Below are positions 11,993-21,332 of a stretch of DNA of 64,000 bases, piece by piece. Source of the stretch: Alphaproteobacteria bacterium (lineage in GTDB: Bacteria > Pseudomonadota > Alphaproteobacteria > Caulobacterales > Hyphomonadaceae); NCBI GenBank assembly GCA_018222605.1, contig JAAEZZ010000006.1, positions 239,263 to 303,262 of the forward strand, in the 5' to 3' direction. A program made the position numbers and the translations under genes. Within the stretch, counting starts at the first letter, position 1, and each line of letters begins with the position of its first letter. Below the pieces are notes generated by a model, which was not told the DNA's origin, searched no databases, and saw only the letters and a list, made by a program, of their open reading frames with translations.

Positions 11993-12015
11993 AAGACCAG
12001 ACAGGGCAAAGCCCT
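11993..12015 (-). terminator. Possible weak terminator after ubiA
   Basis: On the minus strand AGGGC-TTT-GCCCT straddles the ubiA stop codon, and a T-run follows about 9 bases later. The stem is short and the spacing long, so it would be a weak terminator at best. Confidence 0.35.
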
Positions 12016-13150
12016 ATTCGTCAGAATCGGGTTCCAGCTCGTCTGGGGGAATCACGCCTTCGCGCTTCAGGGCGCGGATCGTGTCACTGGCAAACCATGT
12101 CTCGCCGGGATCGGAGGGAGAATGCGTGTGCCGCTTCAGTTCCAGTCCGAAGGGCAGCTTCATTTCGCTGGCGGGGCCTTCGGGCACAATCTCGTGATGG
12201 GCGAACAGGGATTTCGGTTTTGAGTCGGGCAGCATGGCAGAAAAGGCAAAGCCGATGGCGACGATTGCGCCTGCCCAGACATTGGATTTGAACACGGCGA
12301 GCGCTGAGCGCTCCTGTGTGGATTTCAGGCGGGCGGTCTGCCAGATGCCATGGATCAGGAAGGCCAGCGCTGTGGCTGCGCCCACCCGGCCTGCGCCATT
12401 GAGAGAGGCGGCCAGCGCGATCAGGGCTGCGGACCCCATATGGAAGCAGAAGCTGATCAGCACGGCGCGCTGCCCGAACAGGCGGGCGGTCGAACGCACG
12501 CCGATCAGCGCGTCGTCTTCACGGTCCTGCAGGGCGTAGATCGTGTCATAGGCAATCGTCCAAAGGATGAGGCCGGCATACAGGATGATCACTTGCGGCG
12601 TGATGATGCTGGCCGTCGCCGCGCCTACCAGAACGCCCCAATTGAAGGTCATGCCCAGCCAGGCCTGCGGCCACCAGGTAACACGCTTCATGAAGGGATA
12701 TGCGCCCACCAGCGGCAGGGAAAGGAGGGCAACAATCTTTGCGTCCAACGGCAGGCACAGCCAGACGAGCAGGCCGACCAGCAGCTGCGCAGCGAGGAAG
12801 ATATAGGCCTGGCGCAGCGTGACCGCCCCGGACGGCAGCGGGCGCTGGGCCGTGCGACTGACGCTGGCGTCAATGTCGCGGTCGGTAATGTCGTTCCAGG
12901 TGCAGCCTGCGCCCCGCATGACCGTGGCACCGATCAGGAACAGCAGGGTCCAGGCGATGTCTGCGATGTAGACGCCAGAGCCGAGGCGCTGAAAGGCAAG
13001 GCCAATGATGCACGGCAGATAGAGCAGCCAAATGCCTACGGGGCGATCCAGTCGGGCCAGCATGGCATAGGGGCGCCAGCTCTCGGGCAGGCTCGAAAGC
13101 CAGCCGGGCAGGGCGCTATCCGCCGGTATGGTCCGCGTATCTTCATCCAT
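12014..13150 (-). CDS. ubiA: 4-hydroxybenzoate polyprenyltransferase with C-terminal extension
   Basis: A 378-residue integral membrane prenyltransferase that attaches the polyprenyl tail to 4-hydroxybenzoate in ubiquinone synthesis. The first Asp-rich motif is NDITDRDID at 86-94. The conserved QRPLPSG is at 102-108, and the second Asp-rich motif is DREDD at 209-213. Hydrophobic segments make up most of residues 35-305. Family members are usually about 290-320 residues. Here a hydrophilic tail (about 310-378) rich in charged residues follows the last membrane segment, ending ELEPDSDE. The tail keeps an open frame and normal codon use, so it is probably real, with unknown role. Confidence 0.92.
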   Translation of the reverse strand: MDEDTRTIPADSALPGWLSSLPESWRPYAMLARLDRPVGIWLLYLPCIIGLAFQRLGSGVYIADIAWTLLFLIGATVMRGAGCTWNDITDRDIDASVSRTAQRPLPSGAVTLRQAYIFLAAQLLVGLLVWLCLPLDAKIVALLSLPLVGAYPFMKRVTWWPQAWLGMTFNWGVLVGAATASIITPQVIILYAGLILWTIAYDTIYALQDREDDALIGVRSTARLFGQRAVLISFCFHMGSAALIALAASLNGAGRVGAATALAFLIHGIWQTARLKSTQERSALAVFKSNVWAGAIVAIGFAFSAMLPDSKPKSLFAHHEIVPEGPASEMKLPFGLELKRHTHSPSDPGETWFASDTIRALKREGVIPPDELEPDSDE

Positions 13151-13225
13151 CGCAGCGGCTTATACCGAAAAACAGCGCATCCAACAGCCATTCACCCGTT
13201 TTGGGCGAATTCCATCTGCATTTGC

Positions 13226-14599
13226 TCAGGCCAGATACACCGTCTTGCGGTTCACGAAGGCCTTGATGCCGTCTGCGGAAAGCTCACGGCCATAGCCGGA
13301 TTGCTTGATACCGCCGAAGGGCAGGCGCGGATCGGAGGCGGTCATCGCATTGATGAAGGTGGCGCCGGCTTCCAGATGGTCGATGGCCATGTCCATTTCG
13401 TCCTCATCCTGGGTGAAGATGACAGAGCCGAGCCCGTAGATGCTGCGATTGGCACGGGCGATGGCGTCTTCAAGGCTCTCCACCTTCCAGACATTGGCGA
13501 CGGGGCCGAACATTTCTTCCTCCGCAGAGGGGCTGCCATCGGGGGCGTCATAGAGGATCGCGGGATCAAACCAATAGCCCTTCTCCGGCAGGCCTGCGCC
13601 CGCATGGAAGGCCTTCGCGCCAGAGCGCTTAGACTTTTCCACCTGCTCGGCCAGTTCATCGCGGATCTGGCCTGTGGCGAGGGGGCCGATGTCAGTCTCA
13701 TCGCTCATCGGGGCGCCGACTGTCAGGGCTTCAAAGCGGGCTTCGAAGCCTTCCTTGAAGGCGTCAAAAATGTCGGCGTGTACGAAGAAGCGTTTCGCGG
13801 CGATGCAGGATTGCCCATTGTTCTGCGTGCGCGCCTTCACCGCTGTGTCCAGCGCTGTCTCAAGGTCTGCGGAGGGCATGACGATAAAGGCATCCGATCC
13901 GCCAAGCTCCAGCAGCGAGGGTTTGAGCTGTTTGCCTGCAGTCGCCGCGACAGATTGCCCGGCCGGGCCGGAGCCGGTCAGCGTCACCGCCTTTACGCGG
14001 CTATCCTCAATGATGCCCTCTACGGCGCTGGAGCCGATCAGCAGGGTCTGGAAACAGCCTTCGGGAAAGCCTGCTTCCCGGAACACTTCCTCGATGTTCA
14101 GCGCAGAGCGCCAGACATTGGAGGCGTGTTTCAACAGGCCTGTATTGCCAGCCATCAGGGTTGGCGCGGCAAAGCGGAAGACCTGCCAGAACGGGAAGTT
14201 CCAGGGCATTACAGCCAATACGGGTCCAAGGGGCAGGTGGCGCACATAGGCCTTCTGTCCGCCGCTCTCCATCGGTTCGTCAGAGAGATATTCCTCAGCA
14301 TGCTCGGCATAGTGTCGGCAGACCCAGGCGCACTTTTCGACTTCCGCCTTGGCTTGGGCGAGGGGTTTGCCCATCTCCGCCGTCATCTGGCGGGCGTAGC
14401 GTTCGGCATTCTGGTCCAGCACATCGGCGGCCTTGTTCATCAACTCGGCGCGGTGCTCAAAGCTGGTTTTGCGCCACTCCCTGAAGCAGTCATCGGATTT
14501 GGCGATGGCAGAGTCGATCATGGGTTCGGTGAAGGGCGAGAACTCCTCTATGAGAACTTCTGTTGCCGGGTTTACCGATTTTACCGTCTGGTCTGACAT
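13226..14599 (-). CDS. NAD(P)-dependent aldehyde dehydrogenase, succinate-semialdehyde type (Sad/YneI-like)
   Basis: A 457-residue member of the ALDH superfamily. The catalytic Cys is in NNGQSC (about C265) and the general-base Glu in LLELGGSD (about E231). The cofactor-binding segments PWNFPFWQVFRFAAPTLMAGN and LTGSGPAGQSVA match short-form succinate-semialdehyde dehydrogenases of the YneI/Sad group. It probably oxidises succinate semialdehyde to succinate, though substrate assignment in this family is loose. I chose the ATG at 14599 because AGAGGTGA lies just upstream; an in-frame GTG two codons earlier sits inside that site. Divergent from rsmE with only 47 bases between the starts. Confidence 0.88.
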   Translation of the reverse strand: MSDQTVKSVNPATEVLIEEFSPFTEPMIDSAIAKSDDCFREWRKTSFEHRAELMNKAADVLDQNAERYARQMTAEMGKPLAQAKAEVEKCAWVCRHYAEHAEEYLSDEPMESGGQKAYVRHLPLGPVLAVMPWNFPFWQVFRFAAPTLMAGNTGLLKHASNVWRSALNIEEVFREAGFPEGCFQTLLIGSSAVEGIIEDSRVKAVTLTGSGPAGQSVAATAGKQLKPSLLELGGSDAFIVMPSADLETALDTAVKARTQNNGQSCIAAKRFFVHADIFDAFKEGFEARFEALTVGAPMSDETDIGPLATGQIRDELAEQVEKSKRSGAKAFHAGAGLPEKGYWFDPAILYDAPDGSPSAEEEMFGPVANVWKVESLEDAIARANRSIYGLGSVIFTQDEDEMDMAIDHLEAGATFINAMTASDPRLPFGGIKQSGYGRELSADGIKAFVNRKTVYLA

Positions 14600-14646
14600 G
14601 ATCACCTCTTGCTTAACTTCCTGCTCTTTTAAGGTATATCGCCAGC

Positions 14647-15423
14647 ATGAGTTCCCAACCCCGACTATATGTAAAAGCTGATCTTAAGCCCGGCGTCGAA
14701 GTTCGGCTGGACGATGAAGCGTCGAAATACCTGCTGCGCGTGATGCGTCTGTCGCCGGGCGACAGGGTGCGAGTGTTCAATGGCCAGGATGGCGAATGGC
14801 TGGCTGAGTTGGCGCCGCCGGAAGGCAAGCAGGCGATCCTGAGCCCCGTGGAGCAGATGCGGCCGCAAACGGGGACCGAGGCACCGCCTCTCACCCTGCT
14901 GTTTGCTCCGGTGAAGAAATCAGAGACGGATTTTATCGTCGAGAAGGCAACCGAGCTAGGCGTGCAGACCATTCAGCCTGTTGTCACCCAGTTCACGCAA
15001 ACCCGCACCGTGCGACTCGACCGGTTCAACAAGATTGCCCTGGAGGCGGCCGAGCAGACCGAACGACTGGACCTGCCACAGATCCATGACCTGACAGGTC
15101 TCGACAAGGCGCTGGATGGCCTGCCGCAGGGTACCGTCGTGATCTTTTGCGATGAGGCTGGCGATGAAGAGGGCAAGCCGTGGGGCGGCGAGATTGGGCG
15201 GGCCAGGTCAGCTGCGTCCGTGATCGAGGGTCTGAAAGGGCAGCCTGCTGCCATACTCATCGGCCCGGAAGGCGGCTTCAGCCCGGAAGAGCGCGCCTTT
15301 TTGCGCCAGCGTGAAGGGACACACCCTGTCAGCCTGGGGCCGAGAATTCTGCGCGCTGAAACGGCCGTCGTGTCAGCCCTGACCCTGTGGCAGGCGATTT
15401 GCGGAGACTGGAGCGCGGCCTAG
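14647..15423 (+). CDS. rsmE: 16S rRNA (uracil-1498-N3)-methyltransferase
   Basis: A 258-residue SPOUT-fold methyltransferase that modifies U1498 of 16S rRNA. The N-terminal PUA-like domain includes DDEASKYLLRVMRLSPGD. The SPOUT domain has the conserved KSETDFIVEKATELGV, the SAM-binding knot segment LIGPEGGFSPEE and SLGPRILRAETA. It leads toward gshA, an association seen in other alphaproteobacteria. Its stop codon overlaps the stop of the convergent DUF6891 gene by 4 bases. Confidence 0.95.
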   Translation: MSSQPRLYVKADLKPGVEVRLDDEASKYLLRVMRLSPGDRVRVFNGQDGEWLAELAPPEGKQAILSPVEQMRPQTGTEAPPLTLLFAPVKKSETDFIVEKATELGVQTIQPVVTQFTQTRTVRLDRFNKIALEAAEQTERLDLPQIHDLTGLDKALDGLPQGTVVIFCDEAGDEEGKPWGGEIGRARSAASVIEGLKGQPAAILIGPEGGFSPEERAFLRQREGTHPVSLGPRILRAETAVVSALTLWQAICGDWSAA

Positions 15424-16052
15424 AAAGGCCAGCGTTTCATTGGCTTCGGGATCGCGCCTTCCCAGCGTCTCTGCCAATCCATGGTGACGCCGATCCGGTG
15501 TTCCAGCTGGCCATCCCAATGGACATTCAGTCCGACGGCCTTCAGCGTATCATGAATTTCCTGGCCGATATCGAGGAAGACGACATCGGCATTATTGTTG
15601 GCTGCGCCATAGCTGAGATACAAATTGCCCGTCTCAACGGCGCTTTCGGTGTCCTGCTGGTGGAAAAAGACATAGCCGCGGGCCGCGCGGCCGAAGGATT
15701 CGAAATCCTCGATCTCAATGCCGATCTCTGATGCGCCGCAGGTTCCGCAGCAGGTGAAATTCTGGCGGGCCACGATGTCCTTGTCTTCCAGCATGTCGAA
15801 GGCGAGCTCCAGCCGGTCGAAATCTGTCAGCACGGGCCAGCCGGTCTGTTCTTCCCTCAGGACTTCAATGGCTTGAATCACAGCAGAGCGCACTTCGGTC
15901 TGACGATCGCGTTCGGACAGCGGAGAATCGAATTCCTCTGAAAGATCGAGAAGAATCTCCTCGATTTCTTCCACAGGTTCATACCCGCCGCGCACATGGA
16001 TTCGTGCCCAGAGTTTCAGGTCATCACGCTCTTCTGTGGTCAATCGCGACAT
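15420..16052 (-). CDS. DUF6891-like protein
   Basis: A 210-residue cytoplasmic protein with no signal peptide or membrane segment. The N-terminal third is helical and acidic. The middle contains TCCGTCGASEIG, a cluster of three cysteines that could bind metal, followed by GYVFFHQQDTE. This Cys-rich stretch plus GYVFFHQQD matches what I recall of DUF6891 proteins; there is no known function. The start at 16052 is backed by a weak CGGAAG site and sits in the gap before the divergent gshA. Longer readings would run through the gshA coding region on the other strand and are unlikely. Confidence 0.68.
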   Translation of the reverse strand: MSRLTTEERDDLKLWARIHVRGGYEPVEEIEEILLDLSEEFDSPLSERDRQTEVRSAVIQAIEVLREEQTGWPVLTDFDRLELAFDMLEDKDIVARQNFTCCGTCGASEIGIEIEDFESFGRAARGYVFFHQQDTESAVETGNLYLSYGAANNNADVVFLDIGQEIHDTLKAVGLNVHWDGQLEHRIGVTMDWQRRWEGAIPKPMKRWPF

Positions 16053-16158
16053 GGATGCTTCCGGAGTTCTAAACCAAGTAATCAGAATAACCCGGTTGGC
16101 GCTCGGATGAAACATCCCTATGTGCACTGTCATCAGGAGTTTGAGGGAGCCTTTCGTT

Positions 16159-17538
16159 GTGACCACGCCCACGTCGGACATCGATGAGTCCTCCGTTCGC
16201 ATTTCCGGGAAATCGGAACTTGTTGAATTTCTTGAAGCTGGCAGCAAACCGGCGGCCGAATGGCGCGTCGGGACCGAGCACGAGAAGTTCGGCTTTTTGC
16301 GCGATGGTCTGAAGCCGCTGCCGTATGATGGGGAGGCATCCGTTCTTTCCATTCTGGAAGGCCTGAGAGATCGCTTTGGCTGGCAGCCTATTAATGAGGG
16401 CGGGCACCTGATTGGCCTTAAGAAGGATGGTGCGAGTATCTCGCTTGAGCCGGGCGGCCAGTTTGAGCTGTCTGGCGCACCGCTGGAGACCATGCACCAG
16501 ACCTGCAACGAGGTAGGCCAGCACCTGAAGGAAGTCCGCCAGATTGCCGATCCGCTGGGCGTCGCTTTTCTGGGGCTCGGGGCGAGCCCGCTTTGGAGCC
16601 TCGCCGAGACGCCGGTGATGCCCAAGGGCCGCTACAAGATCATGATGGAATATATGGACAAGGTTGGTCGCCTTGGCCGCCAGATGATGTTCCGCACCTG
16701 TACGGTGCAATCGAACCTCGATTTCAGTTCTGAAGCCGACATGGTGAAGAAGTTCCGCGTGGCGCTGGCCCTGCAGCCGCTGGGCACCGCGCTGTTTGCG
16801 AACTCTCCCTTCATGGAAGGGCGTCCGAACGGCTTTCTATCCTACCGCTCGCAGATCTGGACCGATACGGACCCGGACCGGACGGGCATGTTGCCGTTCG
16901 TGTTCGAAGACGGGTTCGGCTTTGAGCGCTATGTCGACTATGCGCTTGATGTGCCAATGTACTTCGTGCGCCGGGGCGGGAAGTATCTCGATGCGAGCGG
17001 GCTCTCCTTCCGGGACTTCATGGATGGCAAGTTGCCGATCCTGCCGGGTGAAAAACCGGCCATAGATGATTTTGCCGACCATCTTTCGACGATTTTCCCC
17101 GAAGTGCGCCTGAAGCAATTCCTGGAAATGCGCGGCTCGGATGCCGGCCCATGGAGCCGCCTGTGCGCGTTCTCTGCTTTCTGGACAGGGCTGCTTTATT
17201 GTTCCGACAGTCTTGGTGCGGCCTGGGATTTGGTGAAGGGCTGGTCTGCGGCCGAGCGTGAAGCGCTGCGCCAGAGTGTCCGTACGCTGGGGCTGAAGGC
17301 ACCGATTCCTGGCGGCCGCACGTTGCAGGATCTGGCGCTGGAAGTGCTGGAACTGTCTCGCGCTGGCCTGAAACGCCGAGCCAAACTCTCCGTTTCAGGG
17401 GATGACGAGACCGGATACCTGTCAGAGCTGGATCAGATTGCCCAAACAGGCATTACGCCCGCCGAGCGATTGCTTGAACGATATTACGGGCCATGGAACA
17501 GGGATGTGAAACCAGTTTTTACGGAAGAGGCTTATTGA
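16159..17538 (+). CDS. gshA: Glutamate-cysteine ligase, plant/alphaproteobacterial type
   Basis: This enzyme joins glutamate and cysteine in the first step of glutathione synthesis. The 459-residue length fits the class that includes plant and rhizobial enzymes. Diagnostic segments are [12 protein letters not shown] near residue 35, [29 protein letters not shown], and the C-terminal [12 protein letters not shown] chose the GTG at 16159 because GAGGGAG lies about 9 bases upstream and the length then matches the family. An ATG at 16120 would add 13 residues and has no ribosome-binding site. No gshB is in the window. Confidence 0.93.
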   Translation: MTTPTSDIDESSVRISGKSELVEFLEAGSKPAAEWRVGTEHEKFGFLRDGLKPLPYDGEASVLSILEGLRDRFGWQPINEGGHLIGLKKDGASISLEPGGQFELSGAPLETMHQTCNEVGQHLKEVRQIADPLGVAFLGLGASPLWSLAETPVMPKGRYKIMMEYMDKVGRLGRQMMFRTCTVQSNLDFSSEADMVKKFRVALALQPLGTALFANSPFMEGRPNGFLSYRSQIWTDTDPDRTGMLPFVFEDGFGFERYVDYALDVPMYFVRRGGKYLDASGLSFRDFMDGKLPILPGEKPAIDDFADHLSTIFPEVRLKQFLEMRGSDAGPWSRLCAFSAFWTGLLYCSDSLGAAWDLVKGWSAAEREALRQSVRTLGLKAPIPGGRTLQDLALEVLELSRAGLKRRAKLSVSGDDETGYLSELDQIAQTGITPAERLLERYYGPWNRDVKPVFTEEAY

Positions 17539-17645
17539 GGCACTTCTTTGTTCCGTATCAGCTCCTAAAAGCAGAAAATACCTTGAGCTTGGCTGCGTAG
17601 CACGTTCAATATGCGAAATTCAGGTCAGCTGAGGGGAGAGAACGG

Positions 17646-19241
17646 GTGACAGACAACGCGATTGCCACCGGGGCGGAGGAAGGCAAGACTTTTCTTGGCC
17701 ATCCAACAGGACTTTTCGTCCTGTTTTTTACAGAAATGTGGGAGCGCTTCTCCTATTACGGCATGCGGGCGCTGCTGGTTCTGTATCTTACAAAGCATTT
17801 TCTGTTCGATCGTGAAGCGGCCTATGGGCTTTATGGAGCGTACACGACGCTCGTCTACATCACGCCGGTTATTGGCGGTTATCTGGCTGACCGGTATCTC
17901 GGGGCGCGCAAAGCGGTCACCATCGGCGCCATCTTTCTGGTCCTCGGGCACCTCGGTATGGCGGTCGAAGGTGATCCTGTGCAGGCGGGACAATCGCCAG
18001 ACCCGGGTGTTCTCAACATCTTCTATTTCAGTCTTGCGCTCATCATTGTCGGGGTCGGCTTTCTTAAGGCCAATATTTCGACAATCGTTGGCTCGCTTTA
18101 CAAAAAGACCGACAGGCGGCGGGATTCGGCCTTCACGATTTTCTATGTCGGCATCAATGCGGGCGCTTTCCTTGGCGCGCTGATCGCCGGCTATCTCGGT
18201 GAGACATATGGCTGGGCATACGGTTTTGGCGCCGCAGGCGTCGGTATGCTGCTCGGCCTGGTCGTCTTTGTCTGGGGCAAGCCCGCTCTGCGCGGTGCAG
18301 GTGAGCCGAGCAACCCCGCTCAGCTTGCTGCTCCGATGGTCGGACCACTCAATCGGGAGCACATGATCTGGCTGGGGGCCATCGTCACCTCCTTCATCGT
18401 CTGGTTCCTGGTTCGCAGCCAGGGCACGGTGAACATTCTGCTGCTGGCGGCCATGATCCTGACTTACGGGTTTGTCCTCTGGCGGGCCGTTGCGAAACTG
18501 ACACCCCACCAACGTAACCGTATTTTCGTTGCCCTCGTGCTGATCTCGACGAACGTGCTGTTCTGGGGGCTGTTCGAGCAGGCGGGATCGTCGCTCAACA
18601 TCTTCACCGATGAGCATGTCGACCGGAACCTGCTCGGCTGGGAAGTGCCGGCTTCCATGTTCCAGTCGATCAACGCGCTTTACATCATGACCTTGGGGCC
18701 CTTGTTTGCCGGGCTATGGGTGTGGCTCAGCAAGAAGGGCTGGGAGCCGAGTGCGCCCATGAAGTTTGCCCTCGCTCTGATGCAATTGGGGCTCGGCTTC
18801 CTTGTGCTGGTGTGGGGGTCGAACTCCGAAGTCATGACGCCGGTTATCTTCATCTTCCTCATCTATCTGCTGCACACGACCGGCGAACTCTGCATGAGCC
18901 CGGTAGGCCTTTCGGCCATGACGCGCCTGTCGGTCACCTCCATGGTCGGCCTGATGATGGGGGCGTGGTTCCTCGCTTCCGGTGCCGGTAATGCGGTTGC
19001 CGCAATTATCGCTCAGGCGACGGCATCAGGCGGCGAAGGTGTCGGGCAGGTATTGTCTGTCTATTCCAAGGTCGGTTGGTTCGCGATCGGCGTCGGCGTG
19101 CTGTTCGCCATCGCGTCTCCATTCCTCACCAAGCTGATGCATCTGGATACACTTGCAGATGATGCGACGGATGATGTTCCTACGGTCGATACTTTCGGAT
19201 CGAATACTGATCCGGGGGCACCCGATAAGTCGCTTGGCTAG
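17646..19241 (+). CDS. POT-family proton-dependent peptide transporter
   Basis: A 531-residue inner-membrane protein of the POT/PTR family, which imports di- and tripeptides with protons. The signature E30-x-x-E-R-F-x-Y-Y-G (EMWERFSYYG) in the first membrane helix is present. GGYLADRYLGARKAVTIG follows helix 2, and about 12-14 hydrophobic helices can be counted. The GTG start is preceded by GAGGGGAGAGAAC. The C-terminal tail is short and acidic. It stands as a single gene ending in an intrinsic terminator. Confidence 0.93.
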   Translation: MTDNAIATGAEEGKTFLGHPTGLFVLFFTEMWERFSYYGMRALLVLYLTKHFLFDREAAYGLYGAYTTLVYITPVIGGYLADRYLGARKAVTIGAIFLVLGHLGMAVEGDPVQAGQSPDPGVLNIFYFSLALIIVGVGFLKANISTIVGSLYKKTDRRRDSAFTIFYVGINAGAFLGALIAGYLGETYGWAYGFGAAGVGMLLGLVVFVWGKPALRGAGEPSNPAQLAAPMVGPLNREHMIWLGAIVTSFIVWFLVRSQGTVNILLLAAMILTYGFVLWRAVAKLTPHQRNRIFVALVLISTNVLFWGLFEQAGSSLNIFTDEHVDRNLLGWEVPASMFQSINALYIMTLGPLFAGLWVWLSKKGWEPSAPMKFALALMQLGLGFLVLVWGSNSEVMTPVIFIFLIYLLHTTGELCMSPVGLSAMTRLSVTSMVGLMMGAWFLASGAGNAVAAIIAQATASGGEGVGQVLSVYSKVGWFAIGVGVLFAIASPFLTKLMHLDTLADDATDDVPTVDTFGSNTDPGAPDKSLG

Positions 19242-19265
19242 GCTGAACAGAGGCCTTTGGAAACA

Positions 19266-19299
19266 GAAAAAGGGCGGCTCGCAAGAACCGCCCTTTTTT
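19266..19299. terminator. Bidirectional intrinsic terminator after the POT transporter
   Basis: AAAAAGGGCGG pairs with CCGCCCTTTTTT around a loop of about 12 bases. The A-run and T-run on both sides allow termination of the transporter gene on plus and the rhodanese gene on minus. Confidence 0.88.
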
Positions 19300-19318
19300 G
19301 CATGTATCAGAATGCAGC

Positions 19319-19777
19319 CTAGCGATCTGGCGGCAGGAACTGATCCGTAGGCAGACCACGCTTGATCCAGCCGTCACCAGCACCCTCATGGCCGGTCATG
19401 CCTTCGGCTATATCGAAGACGTGTGTGAAACCTGCCTGAGCCAGCCGCTTGGCCGCTTCGGAGGAGCGGTTGCCGGATCGGCAGATGACAGCTACGGGAT
19501 ATTCGAGATCGCCCAGCACGGCGCCCCGTGCCTGGGCCAGAAAATCGACATCCTGCAGGGTGGCACCCACGCTGTCGCGCGGCATGCCGGTCATCGCCCA
19601 TTCGGTTGGCGTGCGCACATCAATCAGGATCATCTCGCCGCGTTGAACCAGCTTGTGCGCTGCATCGGCGGGCAGGGTTTCAACATCTGCCTTCGCCGAG
19701 AACACAATGGTCGTTGCAACAGTTGCTGCCAGCAGCAAACGAGATAGGCGGCCAGACATGATGATACTCAACCCCAT
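19319..19777 (-). CDS. Exported single-domain rhodanese-like protein
   Basis: A 152-residue protein with a hydrophobic signal-like N-terminus (residues 10-30, ending FSAKA) followed by one rhodanese domain. The active-site loop CRSGNRS starts at C99, the six-residue loop of sulfurtransferases, and LIDVRTPTEW is the typical strand. It probably handles persulfide sulfur in the periplasm or at the membrane. The start may be the ATG at 19777 or one at 19759. Convergent with the POT transporter. Confidence 0.85.
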   Translation of the reverse strand: MGLSIIMSGRLSRLLLAATVATTIVFSAKADVETLPADAAHKLVQRGEMILIDVRTPTEWAMTGMPRDSVGATLQDVDFLAQARGAVLGDLEYPVAVICRSGNRSSEAAKRLAQAGFTHVFDIAEGMTGHEGAGDGWIKRGLPTDQFLPPDR

Positions 19778-19871
19778 ACGGACCTGCCCGCGGGCAGGGA
19801 CTCAAATATGGCGATAAAGTGTCAAAGCTGATGAGTCCGGGCAAGAGCCGAAACCAAGTCTAACAGTAAAT

Positions 19872-21275
19872 TTAGCCTGCACCGCCTACGGTCAGGGCAC
19901 CCACTTTGAGGGTTGGTTGTCCGACGCCAACCGGCACGGACTGGCCGGCCTTGCCGCACACGCCGACGCCGTCATCCATGGCGAAGTCGTTCCCGATCAT
20001 GGTGACATCTTGTAGAACGGTCGGCCCGTGGCCAATCAGGGTGGCATTCTTCACCGGCGCGACGACTTTGCCGTCTTCGACCAGATAGGCTTCCGTGCAC
20101 TGAAAGACGAAATTGCCAGAGGTGATGTCCACCTGACCGCCGCCAAAGTCGACGGCCCACAGGCCGCGCTTGATGGAGGAGACGATTTCTTCCGGATCTT
20201 TGTCTCCGCCGAGCATCACTGTGTTGGTCATCCGCGGCATGGTGGAGGCTTCATAGCTTTCCCGGCGGCCATTACCTGTTGGCTGCTGGCCCATGAGGCG
20301 CGCATTCAGGCGGTCCTGCATGTAGCCCTTGAGAATGCCATCCTCGATCAGAACTGTCCGCTGGGTCGGTGTACCCTCATCATCGAAAGAGAGAGACCCG
20401 CGGCGCTGCTCAATGCTGCCGTCATCGATCACGGTCACACCCTTCGCAGCGACCTGTTCGCCGATGCGCCCTGCATAGACGCTGGTGCCCTTGCGGTTGA
20501 AGTCTCCCTCAAGGCCATGGCCGACGGCCTCATGCAGTAGAACGGCTGGCCAGCCAGGGCCGAGCACAACTTCCATTTTGCCGGCGGGGGTCGGAATGGA
20601 TTGCAGGTTCACGGACGCCTTCTGAATCGCGCGTTTGACCATTTGCTGCCAGCGCTCCGGCTGGATCCATTCTTCATAGGCCGCGCGGCCACCGGCGCCT
20701 GCGCCAGCAGATTCGCGGCGGCCATTCTCTTCCAGCGTCACGGAAACATTGAGGCGGACCAGAGGGCGTACTTCAGAGAAGGTCGCGCCATCAGGGCGGA
20801 TAATGTCGATTTCCTTGTGACTGCCCGCGAGGGAGACGGAGACCTGCACGACGCGCGGGTCATAAGCGCGGGTCCAGGCATCAATTTCCGCCAGCAGACC
20901 CGTCTTTACGGAAAAGTCCGGCGCCGCGGTCGGGTCGATCGGCTCATACAGGCGACGATTGATCGGCGTGGGGCCGACATCCAGCTTGCCATTATGGCCT
21001 CGTCTGGCCTGAGAGGCCGTACTGGCGGCGCGCTTCAGCGCATCCAGGGAGAGTTCGGAAGCATAGCCGGAGCCCGTTGATTCTCCCGCAACAACACGCA
21101 AGCCAAAACCCTGATCCGTATCGAAGGCCGCTGATTTTAACCGGCCATCATCAAAGACGAAGCTTTCAGAGCGGGAGCGCTCAATGAAGAGGTCGCCGTC
21201 ATCTGCCCCTTGCGTGGCATCAGAGAGAATTTGTGAAGCTTTGGCGAGGTCGAAGGGCAGGGGAGTCTGTGTCAT
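19872..21275 (-). CDS. tldD: Metalloprotease TldD
   Basis: A 467-residue subunit of the TldD/TldE (PmbA) zinc protease. The catalytic helix HEAVGHGLEGDF begins at H248, giving H-E-x-x-x-H. The C-terminal part shows the conserved GNFVFQCTEAYLVEDGK, and PTVLQDVTMIGNDFAMDDGVG ends the domain. TldD degrades unfolded peptides and matures some modified peptides with TldE; no tldE is in the window. Its position upstream of and divergent from the cox operon is a conserved alphaproteobacterial arrangement. Confidence 0.96.
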   Translation of the reverse strand: MTQTPLPFDLAKASQILSDATQGADDGDLFIERSRSESFVFDDGRLKSAAFDTDQGFGLRVVAGESTGSGYASELSLDALKRAASTASQARRGHNGKLDVGPTPINRRLYEPIDPTAAPDFSVKTGLLAEIDAWTRAYDPRVVQVSVSLAGSHKEIDIIRPDGATFSEVRPLVRLNVSVTLEENGRRESAGAGAGGRAAYEEWIQPERWQQMVKRAIQKASVNLQSIPTPAGKMEVVLGPGWPAVLLHEAVGHGLEGDFNRKGTSVYAGRIGEQVAAKGVTVIDDGSIEQRRGSLSFDDEGTPTQRTVLIEDGILKGYMQDRLNARLMGQQPTGNGRRESYEASTMPRMTNTVMLGGDKDPEEIVSSIKRGLWAVDFGGGQVDITSGNFVFQCTEAYLVEDGKVVAPVKNATLIGHGPTVLQDVTMIGNDFAMDDGVGVCGKAGQSVPVGVGQPTLKVGALTVGGAG

Positions 21276-21332
21276 GCAGAATAGATGCGCGACGCCTCAG
21301 CCGCCCGCAAGGGCAAAGCCGCAGATCGCGGA

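Larger units (their letters stand above)
11065..12013. other. 950-base gene-free stretch rich in short hairpins and dispersed repeats
   Basis: No reading frame here has a convincing start, domain or codon pattern. All candidates are short and rich in Arg, Pro and Gly, as expected from GC-rich non-coding DNA. The stretch holds two recognisable dispersed repeats (listed separately) and several perfect short hairpins: GACATCG-CGGTG-CGATGTC at 11366-11384, GGGAGC-TT-GCTCCC at 11629-11642 and CCGCC-AAA-GGCGG at 11962-11974. The middle, about 11560-11830, is hairpin-dense and could be a structured element or a decayed insertion. Function unknown. Confidence 0.5.

Noticed and set aside
12350..14596. 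748-codon open frame on plus opposite ubiA and the aldehyde dehydrogenase
   Set aside because: It covers two well-supported minus-strand genes and their gap. The composition (Gln, Arg, Gly, His rich) is that of a mirror frame.
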